The notes beneath the pieces are model-generated. The model ran no database searches. It saw nothing but the letters and a program-made list of their open reading frames with translations, and was not told the origin of the DNA. A stretch of DNA of 21,894 bases, taken from an uncultured Candidatus Saccharibacteria bacterium. Its GTDB lineage: Bacteria; Patescibacteriota; Saccharimonadia; Saccharimonadales; Saccharimonadaceae. The position numbers were made by a program, and so were the translations under genes. The DNA is taken from contig CAPNAV010000016.1 of assembly GCA_948663575.1 (NCBI GenBank), positions 1 to 21,894 of the forward strand, written 5' to 3'. This document shows, in pieces, positions 14,070 through 21,055 of the stretch; the stretch's first letter is position 1; every line of letters starts with the position of its first letter.

Positions 14070-14729
14070 ATGATGGGCAAAGCGGCGGAAGTAATTAGAT
14101 TTTATACGCTATGTAATAGATTGAAAGATGTAGTGCGGTCCGGATGGAAGGTTTGGCATGTGAAACGTGAGCGTTTGGAGAGTATTGCGGAACATATTTA
14201 TGGCGTGCAGATGTTGGCGATTGCGATGTGGTCGGAGTATCAGTATGAACTGGATATTGAAAAAGTTATTATGATGTTGGCGGTGCATGAGCTGGAGGAG
14301 ATTAAGATTGGGGATTTTGCGCTGTTTGAGATAGAGACGGAGGAAAAATTAGAAAAAGGGCATGCGGCGGTTGAGCAAGTATTGGATGGATTGACGAGTC
14401 GAGATAAAATTAGGGAATTAGTGTTTGAGTTTGATGAGAGGAAAACAGCAGAGGCGAAATTTGCATACTCTTGTGACAAGCTGGAAGCGGATTTGCAATG
14501 TTGTTTGTATGATAGTGAGGGCGATGTGGATTTGGCGAAACAGGAAGGGAATCATTTGATGGAGACGGAGCAAATACGGAATGGGTTGGAAAAAGAGGAA
14601 ACTTGGTCGAAAATGTGGCTGAAATATAGCCAAGGGGCTTATCGATATGATGAGAATTTTATGGAAGTGTCGGAATTCGCGTATAAGAATGGTGTGAAAA
14701 GCGAAAAGTCGTCAGCGAGTGTTTGCTGA
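14070..14729 (+). CDS. HD-domain hydrolase (YfbR/HD_3-like)
   Basis: A predicted metal-dependent phosphohydrolase of 219 residues, similar in layout to YfbR-type 5'-deoxynucleotidases. The family pattern is visible as ESIAEHIYGVQMLAI (His42) and AVHELEEIKIGDF, where the usual HD doublet is His73-Glu74, a conservative change at a metal ligand; a later Asp in SCDKLEADLQ may complete the site. AAGGAGG lies directly against two consecutive ATGs (14070 and 14073); 14073 has slightly better spacing. The stop codon lies inside the terminator stem at 14710-14731. The substrate is unknown; a nucleotide-salvage role is inference. Confidence 0.75.
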   Translation: MMGKAAEVIRFYTLCNRLKDVVRSGWKVWHVKRERLESIAEHIYGVQMLAIAMWSEYQYELDIEKVIMMLAVHELEEIKIGDFALFEIETEEKLEKGHAAVEQVLDGLTSRDKIRELVFEFDERKTAEAKFAYSCDKLEADLQCCLYDSEGDVDLAKQEGNHLMETEQIRNGLEKEETWSKMWLKYSQGAYRYDENFMEVSEFAYKNGVKSEKSSASVC

Positions 14730-14737
14730 CGGTTTTG
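14710..14737. terminator. Terminator overlapping the HD gene stop codon
   Basis: CGTCAGC (14710-14716) pairs with GCTGACG (14725-14731) and is followed by GTTTTG on the + strand; on the minus strand it is followed by ACTTTT. It can serve both strands. The HD gene TGA (14727-14729) is in the right arm. Confidence 0.65.
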
Positions 14738-14819
14738 TAATCTGAGCTTGTTTGGTATTTACGCCAATTTTCAGTAGGGAAGAAGCGGGATACGTCTTCG
14801 TTTTTCTTGCGAGCCGCAT
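14712..14819 (-). CDS. Candidate small basic protein or small RNA, 35 codons
   Basis: A near-consensus leftward promoter (14842-14870) leads into a short frame, ATG at 14819 to TGA at 14712-14714: 35 residues, strongly basic (MRLARKTKTYPASSLLK...). AGAGG lies 11 bases before the ATG, rather far. The stop sits in the bidirectional terminator, so a transcript of about 130 nt would be produced whether or not it is translated. It resembles no family I recognise; the transcript may simply be a small RNA overlapping the 3' end of the HD gene. Confidence 0.35.
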   Translation of the reverse strand: MRLARKTKTYPASSLLKIGVNTKQAQITKPSANTR

Positions 14820-14841
14820 TAATAAGCTAGCCTCTTTTTCT

Positions 14842-14870
14842 ATTGTAGCATAGATGTGACAAAATGTCAA
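14842..14870 (-). promoter_or_regulatory. Near-consensus sigma70 promoter, leftward
   Basis: TTGACA (14870-14865), 17 bp, TACAAT (14847-14842) on the minus strand, with predicted start 14835. It is the closest match to the full consensus in the window, yet it drives no recognised gene. Confidence 0.7.
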
Positions 14871-14894
14871 TAGTTTTGTTCTGTAATATCTAGA

Positions 14895-15209
14895 TTAGAG
14901 TTCGGAGAGGTTGTCAAATAGTTTTTGGAGAGATTTGCGGAGGGGGCGGGTGAGGCTCTCTAAATCTGGGGACTCGATAGAGAAATCGGTCTCATGGTCG
15001 CGGATCCAACTATAAAGGTAGATTGTGCTAAGCTCAGTAGCGTAGTCAAAATAAAAATGATGTCCGGGGAACTTTTTGCGCAGGAAAACAGGCTCAGTGT
15101 CGAGCTCGACGGGTTTGAAATGATTGGCTTTAAGCCAGGATTCTACCTTGGCTTTGGCTTGATTGATATCTTGGACCTCGAAGCTAAATTCGCTGCGGGA
15201 TTGTTCCAT
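14895..15209 (-). CDS. Hypothetical protein (104 residues)
   Basis: A soluble, charged small protein with no signal peptide or membrane helix: an N-terminal helix-like part (VQDINQAKAKVESWLKANHF), a central aromatic, beta-rich stretch (HHFYFDYATELSTIYLYSWI), and a C-terminal helix (LTRPLRKSLQKLFDNL). AAAGG lies about seven bases before the ATG. It follows ndk on the same strand, but the ndk terminator stands between. I do not recognise the family. Confidence 0.6.
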   Translation of the reverse strand: MEQSRSEFSFEVQDINQAKAKVESWLKANHFKPVELDTEPVFLRKKFPGHHFYFDYATELSTIYLYSWIRDHETDFSIESPDLESLTRPLRKSLQKLFDNLSEL

Positions 15210-15226
15210 AGTTAAACCTTTTGCTT

Positions 15227-15255
15227 AAAATAGTTCCCTAAACGCTAGGGAACTA
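15227..15255 (-). terminator. Intrinsic terminator after ndk
   Basis: TAGTTCCCTA and TAGGGAACTA form a perfect 10-bp stem around a 5-base loop (15231-15255). On the minus strand TTTT follows at 15230-15227. Confidence 0.75.
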
Positions 15256-15273
15256 TCGGATGCTTTGATTAAT

Positions 15274-15789
15274 CTAGCGGGTGTATTTTTCGTTGAGGTC
15301 AGAATAATCGTAGAGCTCTTCTGATTTGAACCAGAGGGCGATTTCTTTCTTGGCCTCTTCTTTGCTGCCGCTGGCGTGGACGAGATTTGGCACGCCCATA
15401 CCCTTGGCGTCGGAGTAGCCGAAGCTCATGTGAGAAAAGTCGCCGCGGATGGTACCCATTTCAGCGGATTTTGGTTCGGTTGGGCCAACGATTTTGCGAA
15501 CGAGAGGTACGGCCTCGACGCCCTCGAGAACCATGGCGATGACTGGGCCGGTCATCATATAGCTTAAGTTGTAGCGAAAAGCTTGTTCGCCGCGGCGAGT
15601 GATCATTTGGCCAATGTCTTCGTAGTGAGCGCGATATTGATCTTCGTCTGGCATAACCATTTTCATGCCAACGATTTTGAGACCGACGCGTTCGAAACGA
15701 GTGATGATTTCGCCGACGATACCACGCTGAACAGAGTCAGGTTTTAAGACGACTAAGCTGCGTTCCACCAAATCTTTTTCTTTACCCAT
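15274..15789 (-). CDS. ndk: Nucleoside diphosphate kinase
   Basis: Transfers the gamma-phosphate between nucleoside tri- and diphosphates through a phospho-histidine. The sequence starts with the family signature RSLVVLKPDSVQRGIVGEII; the active-site His is His138 in NLVHASGS (NxxHxSxS motif), and RGDFS, GPTEPKSAEMGTIRG and the C-terminal WF..EEL segment are present. It is 171 residues, versus about 140-155 usually, from a short insert near residues 50-75 and a C-terminal tail. SD AGGAAGGAG precedes the ATG. A 150-nt structured leader (15790-15939) separates it from its promoter, hinting at control at the RNA level. Confidence 0.95.
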   Translation of the reverse strand: MGKEKDLVERSLVVLKPDSVQRGIVGEIITRFERVGLKIVGMKMVMPDEDQYRAHYEDIGQMITRRGEQAFRYNLSYMMTGPVIAMVLEGVEAVPLVRKIVGPTEPKSAEMGTIRGDFSHMSFGYSDAKGMGVPNLVHASGSKEEAKKEIALWFKSEELYDYSDLNEKYTR

Positions 15790-15810
15790 GAGGCTCCTTC
15801 CTATTGAATT

Positions 15811-15930
15811 CTTAGGTGTCGGGGCTGATGCTATTCACTTGACATACGTTTGGTATGTCTGGCTGCGTGACTAAGCTCTTCCTAGAGTAATCCTAACGGG
15901 AGAGGGATTCTCATCAGCCGAGTTCACCTT
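15811..15930 (-). promoter_or_regulatory. Structured 5' leader of ndk (candidate riboswitch or protein-binding RNA)
   Basis: Read on the minus strand, GGTG...CGGCTGATG at the 5' side pairs with CATCAGCCCCGACACC at the 3' side, giving a closing helix of about 13 bp with a bulge. Inside are AATCC/GGATT, CTCT-AGGA-AGAG, and a long arm TCAC...GACATAC-CAAAC-GTATGTC...GTGA. This makes a multi-branched fold ending about 20 nt before the ndk start. No known riboswitch class was recognised. The pairings are seen; regulation is inferred. Confidence 0.55.
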
Positions 15931-15945
15931 TAACTCTTTTGGGTA

Positions 15946-15954
15946 ATTATAACA
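15946..15954 (-). promoter_or_regulatory. Extended -10 promoter of ndk
   Basis: Minus-strand TGTTATAAT, hexamer 15951-15946, predicted start near 15939. This gives a leader of about 150 nt. Confidence 0.6.
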
Positions 15955-16002
15955 TATCGAGCGGAAAAGTGGGAAAAAGTGGGAAAAACTGAGTGAAAGT
16001 GG

Positions 16003-16008
16003 TATAAT
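16003..16008 (+). promoter_or_regulatory. -10 box of the foldase-like gene
   Basis: TGGTATAAT with the hexamer at 16003-16008; predicted start near 16015, leaving a 3-nt leader before the ATG at 16018. Confidence 0.55.
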
Positions 16009-16017
16009 AGATGTAAG

Positions 16018-17028
16018 ATGAGTCTTTTTAAGCAAAAACCAAAAACAGAACGCGAGCGGGTCGAGGAACGTCGTGATGAGGTTTTGGCGCGCGGTAGGAA
16101 ATTTAAGTATCCGATGCAATATGCGAAGCATCGTTTGATTATTAGTACGGTGTTGATTGCGATGGTAGCGATTGCTTTGATGGTGGTGGCGGGTTGGGCG
16201 ATGCTATATAAATTCCAGGATACTGGTGACATGTTGTACCGAGTGACGCAAATTTTTCCAGTGCCTGTGGCTAAGGTGGAGGGTGCGAGTGTAAGGTACA
16301 GTGATTATCTGATGATTTATCGTAGTAATTTAATGACGGCGGAGCAGCAGGGTGGACAGTTGGGCGATAGTGCGGATGCTGAGGTGGTGCGTGAGGGCTA
16401 TAAACAGGCGGCTTTGCAGACGGCGATAGAGTATACTTTTGCTCTGAAACTGGGAAAAGAACTGGGGATTGAGGTGACGGATGATGAGATCAGTGAAGCT
16501 TTTGAGGAACATCGGAAAGTTGGCGGGGTGGATCGTAGCGAGGAAGGCTTTTTGAAGATATTGCGAGATAATTTTGGAATGAATAGGTCGGAATATCGGA
16601 GGATGCTATATCTGTCGATTATGCAAGCGAAAGTTGCGCAGGCGGTAGATACGGATGCGCAGAAGGCCGCTGAAGTAGTGGAGGCGAAATTGGCAGAGAA
16701 TGGTAACGATTTGCGGGGAGCGGCGCAGGATTTGGGTATGGAGACGAATTATCAGGAGACGGGGCGCTTGGTAGACAATATGAATGTGGATAGCGGACGT
16801 TCGGCGATGGCGATGAAGTTAGAGGTTGGGCAGGTGAGTGAGAAATTTTTGTCGAGTAACGGGGATGGGTATTATTACGTAAAGTTGAATGATAAAACTA
16901 CTTCGCAGGTGAATTATGCATCGTTGAAGATCGATTTTACGAAATTTGATGAGATGGTGGCAGATTTGTATGCAGATGATGATATCGATGTTTATATTGA
17001 GATTGGGCAATTAGAGCCGACAGAATAG
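16018..17028 (+). CDS. Membrane-anchored SurA-N/foldase-like protein
   Basis: 336 residues with a basic cytoplasmic tail, one membrane helix at about 40-64 and an extracytoplasmic domain. Residues 80-240 look like a SurA/PrsA-type chaperone region (PVAKVEGASVRYSDYL, then ALKLGKELGIEVTDDEISEAFE and LRDNFGMNRSEYRRMLYLSIMQAKV). The C-terminal part (LEVGQVSEKFLSSNGDGYYYVKL) resembles the end of a parvulin-type peptidyl-prolyl isomerase domain but is short and probably inactive. A role in folding exported proteins, possibly pilins, is inference. Confidence 0.7.
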   Translation: MSLFKQKPKTERERVEERRDEVLARGRKFKYPMQYAKHRLIISTVLIAMVAIALMVVAGWAMLYKFQDTGDMLYRVTQIFPVPVAKVEGASVRYSDYLMIYRSNLMTAEQQGGQLGDSADAEVVREGYKQAALQTAIEYTFALKLGKELGIEVTDDEISEAFEEHRKVGGVDRSEEGFLKILRDNFGMNRSEYRRMLYLSIMQAKVAQAVDTDAQKAAEVVEAKLAENGNDLRGAAQDLGMETNYQETGRLVDNMNVDSGRSAMAMKLEVGQVSEKFLSSNGDGYYYVKLNDKTTSQVNYASLKIDFTKFDEMVADLYADDDIDVYIEIGQLEPTE

Positions 17029-17055
17029 CGGGTTGTTGTAATTAAGGGGGTGTGG

Positions 17056-17061
17056 TATAAT
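17056..17061 (+). promoter_or_regulatory. -10 box of tRNA-Gly
   Basis: TGGTATAAT with the hexamer at 17056-17061; predicted start 17068, two bases before the mature tRNA end. Confidence 0.6.
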
Positions 17062-17069
17062 TGTGGTAC

Positions 17070-17144
17070 GCGGGTATCGTATAGCGGCTATTATGTATCC
17101 TTCCCAAGGATGAGATTGGGGTCCGACTCCCCATACCCGCACCA
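17070..17144 (+). tRNA. tRNA-Gly(CCC)
   Basis: Acceptor GCGGGTA/TACCCGC, anticodon stem TATCC/GGATG with loop TTCCCAA (anticodon CCC at 17103-17105), T arm TGGGG-TCCGACT-CCCCA, and an encoded CCA. A hairpin element begins on the final A. Confidence 0.92.
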
Positions 17145-17252
17145 AATTCGAGTTAAAATTGCCTATTTTGAAAGTTCTATCGTCGCTCGCTCGGTACGAA
17201 ATCGCGCTTCGCTAGATAGAATTCAAACTAGGCTAATTTTATTCTCGAATTT
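17144..17252. repeat. 109-bp hairpin element B, abutting tRNA-Gly
   Basis: The outer arms AAATTCGAG/CTCGAATTT, then TTAAAATT/AATTTTA and GTTCTATC/GATAGAAT, pair around a loop with GCTCGCTCG and GCGCTTCGCT. It starts at the last base of the tRNA CCA. Its right half is copied at 17341-17402. Confidence 0.75.
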
Positions 17253-17340
17253 AAGGTTGAAGTGAGTTGAAATGAGTGTATTTCACCTTTCGAAGAGAGA
17301 CTTAACTACTATTCTAAAATGCCTGTTTGGTTTGTGGTAC

Positions 17341-17402
17341 TCGATACGAAATCGCGCTTCGCTAGATAGAATTCAAACTAGGCTAATTTTATTCTCGAAT
17401 TT
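17341..17402. repeat. Direct repeat of the right half of hairpin element B
   Basis: 17341-17402 matches 17191-17252 at 61 of 62 positions, offset exactly 150 bp. The left arm here is degenerate. It looks like a second, decayed copy or a partial duplication. Confidence 0.8.
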
Positions 17403-17483
17403 GTTCTGTAGAGGTAATAACTTGTTTTAAGTTGTGTTTTGTCTATCTTGAATCCTAAAATGACTATGTAGAGTAGGGCTTGC

Positions 17484-17524
17484 TTTTTATTCGGATCGGA
17501 TCCAATACTTCGCAGCTTACTGCG
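17484..17524 (+). ncRNA. Two-hairpin element, copy 2 (candidate structured RNA)
   Basis: Second copy of the element at 458-498. Hairpin 1 is GGAT-CGG-ATCC within TATT/AATA, and hairpin 2 is CGCAG-CTTA-CTGCG. Relative to copy 1 the loop-closing pair changed C-G to T-A on both sides. It lies 107 bp before the next + strand gene. Confidence 0.45.
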
Positions 17525-17588
17525 CGGACGATAGTGTGATAGAGTAGTAAGTTTTGCAATCTATAAATAGTCATAGTGAGGGATATGA

Positions 17589-17594
17589 TATAAT
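17589..17594 (+). promoter_or_regulatory. -10 box of the coiled-coil/ART-like gene
   Basis: TATAAT at 17589-17594 with predicted start near 17601. GGGAGG follows, five bases before the ATG at 17632. Confidence 0.5.
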
Positions 17595-17631
17595 GCGATT
17601 AAGGTTATTGATGACTATAAGGGAGGTATGA

Positions 17632-18582
17632 ATGGCGGGAGAGAAACTTGCACAAGATGGAAATGGAGATAAGACGGCTTGGGATGAGCTAATGGAAATG
17701 CCAGATTTTGGAACAGAGGCGCCTCAAAATGTGGCAGAGAAGTCTCAGGATATGGTGGAGATGCCCCAGAATGTAGCAGAAAAGCCTCAAAATGCGGCAG
17801 AGAGGCTTCGGGGTGTGGCGGAGAAGAAAGTTGATGAGATAACCGAGAGATTTGATACGATCATGGCGATGAATCGAAAAACGGTAGAAGGAATAAGGGG
17901 GAGGATAGAAAAAATAGATGATAAGTTAGTAACAGAGACGGACGGGCGACGAAGGGAGCTATTTACGCAGCAAAAACGGAATATGGAGAGGATTTTGAGG
18001 ACGCAAGAAAGTCTGGTGGACTTTGCGCGGCTGCCGACTGTGGAAGATGTGGAATATCGTATGCGAGCAGGGAAGGAATTTGCTGGGGCGGTAAAAGAGG
18101 CGGTGCCAGATGAACTGCCAGTGGTTTTTCATGGGTCGAACAATATAGGAGTGGTGAAACAAATTATTCAGACGCACGGTTTGAAAACGCCTGAACAGAG
18201 AGGGGGAGATATGACGTCGTTCGCAACGCAGATTGATGTGACAGTGAAGACTAATATTAAAACATCTTGTAGGTTTGCGGAGTCGGGAATGTATTGGATG
18301 CCATATGGGGCAATCTTTGCTTTTATGCCGAAGCCTGAAGAAATGGTGGTCGTAAGAAAAACGGAAGAGAATGGTAGCTCAGAGGTGTACGGCGGGGTAG
18401 ACGGGGTGGATTTTTATGAGGAGCCAGAGCGGCTTTTGGGGATTATTACGACGCCGGAAAATATTGATAGAGTGCAAGAATGGTGCAGGGAATCAGAATT
18501 GGATGAAAATAAGGTGATGACGCATGGGGATTTTCTAGAGTCGATGAGTGATGTTGATGCAGGCGATAAGGAACGCAGCTAG
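17632..18582 (+). CDS. Coiled-coil protein with a possible ADP-ribosyltransferase-like domain
   Basis: 316 residues without signal peptide or membrane helix. Residues 31-65 are five heptad units (PQNVAEK, SQDMVEM, PQNVAEK, PQNAAER, LRGVAEK), leading into a long helical region to about 130. The C-terminal part begins LPVVFHGSNNIGVVKQIIQTHGL (His167); the pattern hydrophobic-HGS/T then a helix ending HGL resembles the first motif of ART-fold enzymes. MTSFATQ (about 194-200) and FYEEPERLLGI (about 261-271) could supply later motifs. Function is unassigned; ART likeness is a pattern guess, not a proven match. It ends tail-to-tail with GtrA, sharing CTAG. Confidence 0.5.
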   Translation: MAGEKLAQDGNGDKTAWDELMEMPDFGTEAPQNVAEKSQDMVEMPQNVAEKPQNAAERLRGVAEKKVDEITERFDTIMAMNRKTVEGIRGRIEKIDDKLVTETDGRRRELFTQQKRNMERILRTQESLVDFARLPTVEDVEYRMRAGKEFAGAVKEAVPDELPVVFHGSNNIGVVKQIIQTHGLKTPEQRGGDMTSFATQIDVTVKTNIKTSCRFAESGMYWMPYGAIFAFMPKPEEMVVVRKTEENGSSEVYGGVDGVDFYEEPERLLGIITTPENIDRVQEWCRESELDENKVMTHGDFLESMSDVDAGDKERS

Positions 18583-19052
18583 GATTGGTTTGATTCAGAG
18601 GTTGATTTGGGCTTTGGTTTGATGAAAACGACGAATTTGCTGAGTAGATAGTTGAGGATGATGACGATAACTTGGGCGATGATTTTGATGATTTTGTCGT
18701 TGAAATGGAGCATGGAAACGAAGATGAACATGATGACCATGTCAACGAAAAGAGTAAGAAGACGGCTGCCGAAGAATTTGATGAGTTCGGCGAATTTGTG
18801 ATGATCTTTGACACGGAATACGTAGTTACGGTTTGTGATATAGGCGAAAGTGACGGAGATAACCCAAGAGGTGATATTGGCGATTTGGAGTTCGACGGGG
18901 TTCTCTGGATTTAGGATTGTAAAAACGAGACCGTAATAGACGATTAGGCTGACTAGTGTGGTTAAAACGCCAATGATTAAATAACGGATGATTTCGCCGT
19001 ATTTTTGGAGGAGTTTTTGGACGAATTTGGGGAGTTTATCTTGCAGAGTCAT
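18579..19052 (-). CDS. GtrA family membrane protein
   Basis: 157 residues with four predicted membrane helices: IIRYLIIGVLTTLVSLIVYYGL, ITSWVISVTFAYITNRNYVF, LLTLFVDMVIMFIFVSML and IIAQVIVIILNYLLSKFVVF. The family signature of helix 1 and YITNRNYVF is clear. GtrA proteins are thought to help flip polyprenyl-phosphate-linked sugars across the membrane. It overlaps the upstream glycosyltransferase gene by ATGA, so the two act as a pair in cell-surface glycosylation. Confidence 0.9.
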   Translation of the reverse strand: MTLQDKLPKFVQKLLQKYGEIIRYLIIGVLTTLVSLIVYYGLVFTILNPENPVELQIANITSWVISVTFAYITNRNYVFRVKDHHKFAELIKFFGSRLLTLFVDMVIMFIFVSMLHFNDKIIKIIAQVIVIILNYLLSKFVVFIKPKPKSTSESNQS

Positions 19053-20062
19053 TTTTGATGAGACGAGGAATGATTAGATTTTAACGTGTCATGATGAGAT
19101 TGATGGAATAAGTGGATTGGCGTGAAAGCAGTGGATTCTTTGACGATGTATTTGGGACGGTTCTTGGTTTCTAGGTAGGTTTTGGCAAGATATTCTCCGA
19201 GGATGCCGATGAAGAAGAGTTGTACGCCGCCAACAAAAAGAATAAGGCAGGCGAGGCTGGGCCAGCCATTGACTGGGTCGCCGAAAATAAGAGTTTTACA
19301 GATGATGACAATAATGGCAATAAAAGCGATGAGACAAAATACGATCCCTAAGAAGGCAGCGAGAGTAAGCGGAACAGTGGAAAAGGCGACGATGCCATCG
19401 ATAGCGTATTTGAAGAGCTGCCAAAATGACCAGTGGGTTTTGCCGGCGGCGCGTTCAATGTTTTCGTATTCAAGCCATTTGGTTTTGTAGCCAACGAAGC
19501 TCCAAAGGCCCTTGGAATAGCGGTTGTATTCGCGGCATTCGATGATAGAATTGACCATTTGGCGGGTCATGAGACGATAATCGCGGGCGCCATCAACCAT
19601 TTCGGTTTTACTGAGGCGGTTGATGAGTTTGTAAAAACGGCGAGCGAAAAAGCTGCGGATAGGAGGCTCACCTTTGCGGGAAACACGGCGAGTGGCAACA
19701 CAATCGTAGCCGTCCTCGATAAAATGGATCATTTCTGGGAGGAGGCTGGGAGGATCTTGAAGGTCGGCGTCCATCATTGCGACGAGGTCACCTTGGGAAT
19801 TTTCGAGACCAGCGAGCATGGCAGCTTCTTTGCCAAAATTACGCGAAAAAGTGAGATATTTGACGCGGGAATCAGAATTTGCGAGAGATTTGATGATTTC
19901 TAAAGTGTTATCTTGACTGCCATCGTCGACAAAAAGAAACTCGAAATTGTAATCTTTGATTTGGGAAATGATTTTTGAGGTTTCGGCGTAAAAAAGAGGC
20001 AAGGCTTCTGCTTCGTTGTAGCAGGGAACTATAAGGGTGATTAACTTAGGGTGATGCGTCAT
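19049..20062 (-). CDS. GT2 glycosyltransferase (GtrB / dolichyl-phosphate mannose synthase-like)
   Basis: Transfers a sugar from a nucleotide sugar to polyprenyl phosphate on the cytoplasmic side of the membrane. The N-terminal GT-A domain shows TLIVPCYNEAEALP, FLFVDDGSQDNT, the DxD-type MMDADLQDP (about residues 96-104) and a later ARDYRLM segment. Two C-terminal membrane helices lie at about 228-262 and 265-298, as in GtrB. It is 337 residues, normal for the family. TATAAT at 20078-20073 (minus), as extended -10 TGCTATAAT, predicts a start about four bases before the ATG. Its product would be handed to the overlapping GtrA. Confidence 0.92.
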   Translation of the reverse strand: MTHHPKLITLIVPCYNEAEALPLFYAETSKIISQIKDYNFEFLFVDDGSQDNTLEIIKSLANSDSRVKYLTFSRNFGKEAAMLAGLENSQGDLVAMMDADLQDPPSLLPEMIHFIEDGYDCVATRRVSRKGEPPIRSFFARRFYKLINRLSKTEMVDGARDYRLMTRQMVNSIIECREYNRYSKGLWSFVGYKTKWLEYENIERAAGKTHWSFWQLFKYAIDGIVAFSTVPLTLAAFLGIVFCLIAFIAIIVIICKTLIFGDPVNGWPSLACLILFVGGVQLFFIGILGEYLAKTYLETKNRPKYIVKESTAFTPIHLFHQSHHDTLKSNHSSSHQK

Positions 20063-20072
20063 TAGTGGTTTT

Positions 20073-20081
20073 ATTATAGCA
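20073..20081 (-). promoter_or_regulatory. Extended -10 promoter of the GT2-gtrA operon
   Basis: Minus-strand TGCTATAAT, hexamer 20078-20073, with predicted start near 20066 and a leader of about four bases. Confidence 0.55.
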
Positions 20082-20170
20082 TATTTATGTAATGGAGTGA
20101 AAAAGCAAAGGGCAGATTAGAATCAAGATGGTATATTACATTCAAGAGTGAGAGGACATGTCGGGAAAAT

Positions 20171-20187
20171 GTTGTAAAAATTACAAC
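20171..20187. promoter_or_regulatory. Operator-like inverted repeat in a divergent intergenic region
   Basis: GTTGTAA-AAA-TTACAAC is a perfect 7-3-7 inverted repeat between the divergent GT2 and DUF308 promoters. It has the size of a dimeric regulator site. No regulator gene is near. Confidence 0.4.
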
Positions 20188-20232
20188 AGTTTTCTGTAGA
20201 AATCGGATAATATTGGGGCGATATTTGATAGT

Positions 20233-20260
20233 TTGGAAAATATGGGACATGTGGTAGAAT
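20233..20260 (+). promoter_or_regulatory. Promoter of the DUF308-like gene
   Basis: TTGGAA (20233-20238), 16 bp, TAGAAT (20255-20260) with TGG before it. The leader of about 39 nt carries AGGAGG before the ATG. Confidence 0.5.
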
Positions 20261-20305
20261 TATAGCATAAGTATTATTAGTGGTGGGGCTTAAATAGGAG
20301 GCAAA

Positions 20306-20953
20306 ATGGCAACAACAAAAAAGTCTACGTCGAAGACGACGCGAACGACGAAGACGAGCAAAAAATCTGGGCAATCTAATCCGATGAGCTTGGTGGTGCG
20401 GAGACTACACAGTGCGGGATGGATGTCTATCTTTGAGTCGATTCTGGTGGGGGTACTCGGGGCATTGCTGGTTTGGAAATCTCGAGAAATGACGCAGTTG
20501 ATTTTCTATATTGTGGGGATTTTCTTGATGGTGAAAGGTGTTTATAAGATTATTAATTACTTTGCGATGCATGGAAAATATGATTTTTATAATTCCGATT
20601 TACTATATGGTGTGCTGGCGTTGGTATTTGGAATCTTGATCGTGGCGCTTTGGGAGCCATTACAAGAGGCTGTGGGGTTGGTCGCTGGTGCGTGGATGAT
20701 TTATGGATCGTTGGTGCGTATGAATACGGCGATTAAAATGCATGCGGCGGGATCTCGTGCTTGGTTTTACGTTTTGTTGCTTTCTTTGGCGCTGATGGCA
20801 CTGGGCATTTACGTTTTGATTACTTTGAGCTTTGGCGATAAGTCGGGTGTGGTTGTATTGGTGGGCTGGATGATGATTGTTGCAGCGGTAGTTGGAATAA
20901 TTGACGATATCATTTTCTTACGAAATTTGGATGCAATTAAAGAGTTGGAATAA
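20306..20953 (+). CDS. DUF308/HdeD-like integral membrane protein
   Basis: 215 residues. The first ~30 are a Thr/Ser/Lys-rich cytoplasmic tail, followed by about six membrane helices grouped as short hairpins (for example SILVGVLGALLVW, LIFYIVGIFLMVKGVYKII, LLYGVLALVFGILIVAL, and later VVVLVGWMMIVAAVVGII). The paired-helix repeat and the motifs G-x-L..G-x-W and GVYKI are as in the DUF308/HdeD family, whose function is not settled (HdeD is linked to acid stress in E. coli). SD AGGAGG is well placed. It ends before a strong terminator. Confidence 0.75.
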   Translation: MATTKKSTSKTTRTTKTSKKSGQSNPMSLVVRRLHSAGWMSIFESILVGVLGALLVWKSREMTQLIFYIVGIFLMVKGVYKIINYFAMHGKYDFYNSDLLYGVLALVFGILIVALWEPLQEAVGLVAGAWMIYGSLVRMNTAIKMHAAGSRAWFYVLLLSLALMALGIYVLITLSFGDKSGVVVLVGWMMIVAAVVGIIDDIIFLRNLDAIKELE

Positions 20954-20975
20954 TTGCTAAATCTATATATTTGAG

Positions 20976-21006
20976 CAGAAAACCGCAGGGTGGGTGCGGT
21001 TTTTTG
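20976..21006 (+). terminator. Intrinsic terminator after the DUF308-like gene
   Basis: AACCGCA and TGCGGTT flank GGGTGGG and run into TTTTTT. Confidence 0.8.
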
Positions 21007-21039
21007 GAAAATGGGGTTGTAAAATCAGGGGGGTTGGGT

Positions 21040-21045
21040 TATAAT
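21040..21045 (+). promoter_or_regulatory. -10 box of the tRNA-Asp/tRNA-Thr pair
   Basis: TATAAT at 21040-21045, with TTGTAA (21017-21022) 17 bp upstream. Predicted start is 21052, four bases before tRNA-Asp. Confidence 0.6.
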
Positions 21046-21055
21046 GACGTTAGGT

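Noticed and set aside
15890..15930. Hammerhead ribozyme suggested by CTGATGAG in the ndk leader
   Set aside because: The GAAA core segment and the cleavage-site pairing needed after stem II are absent.
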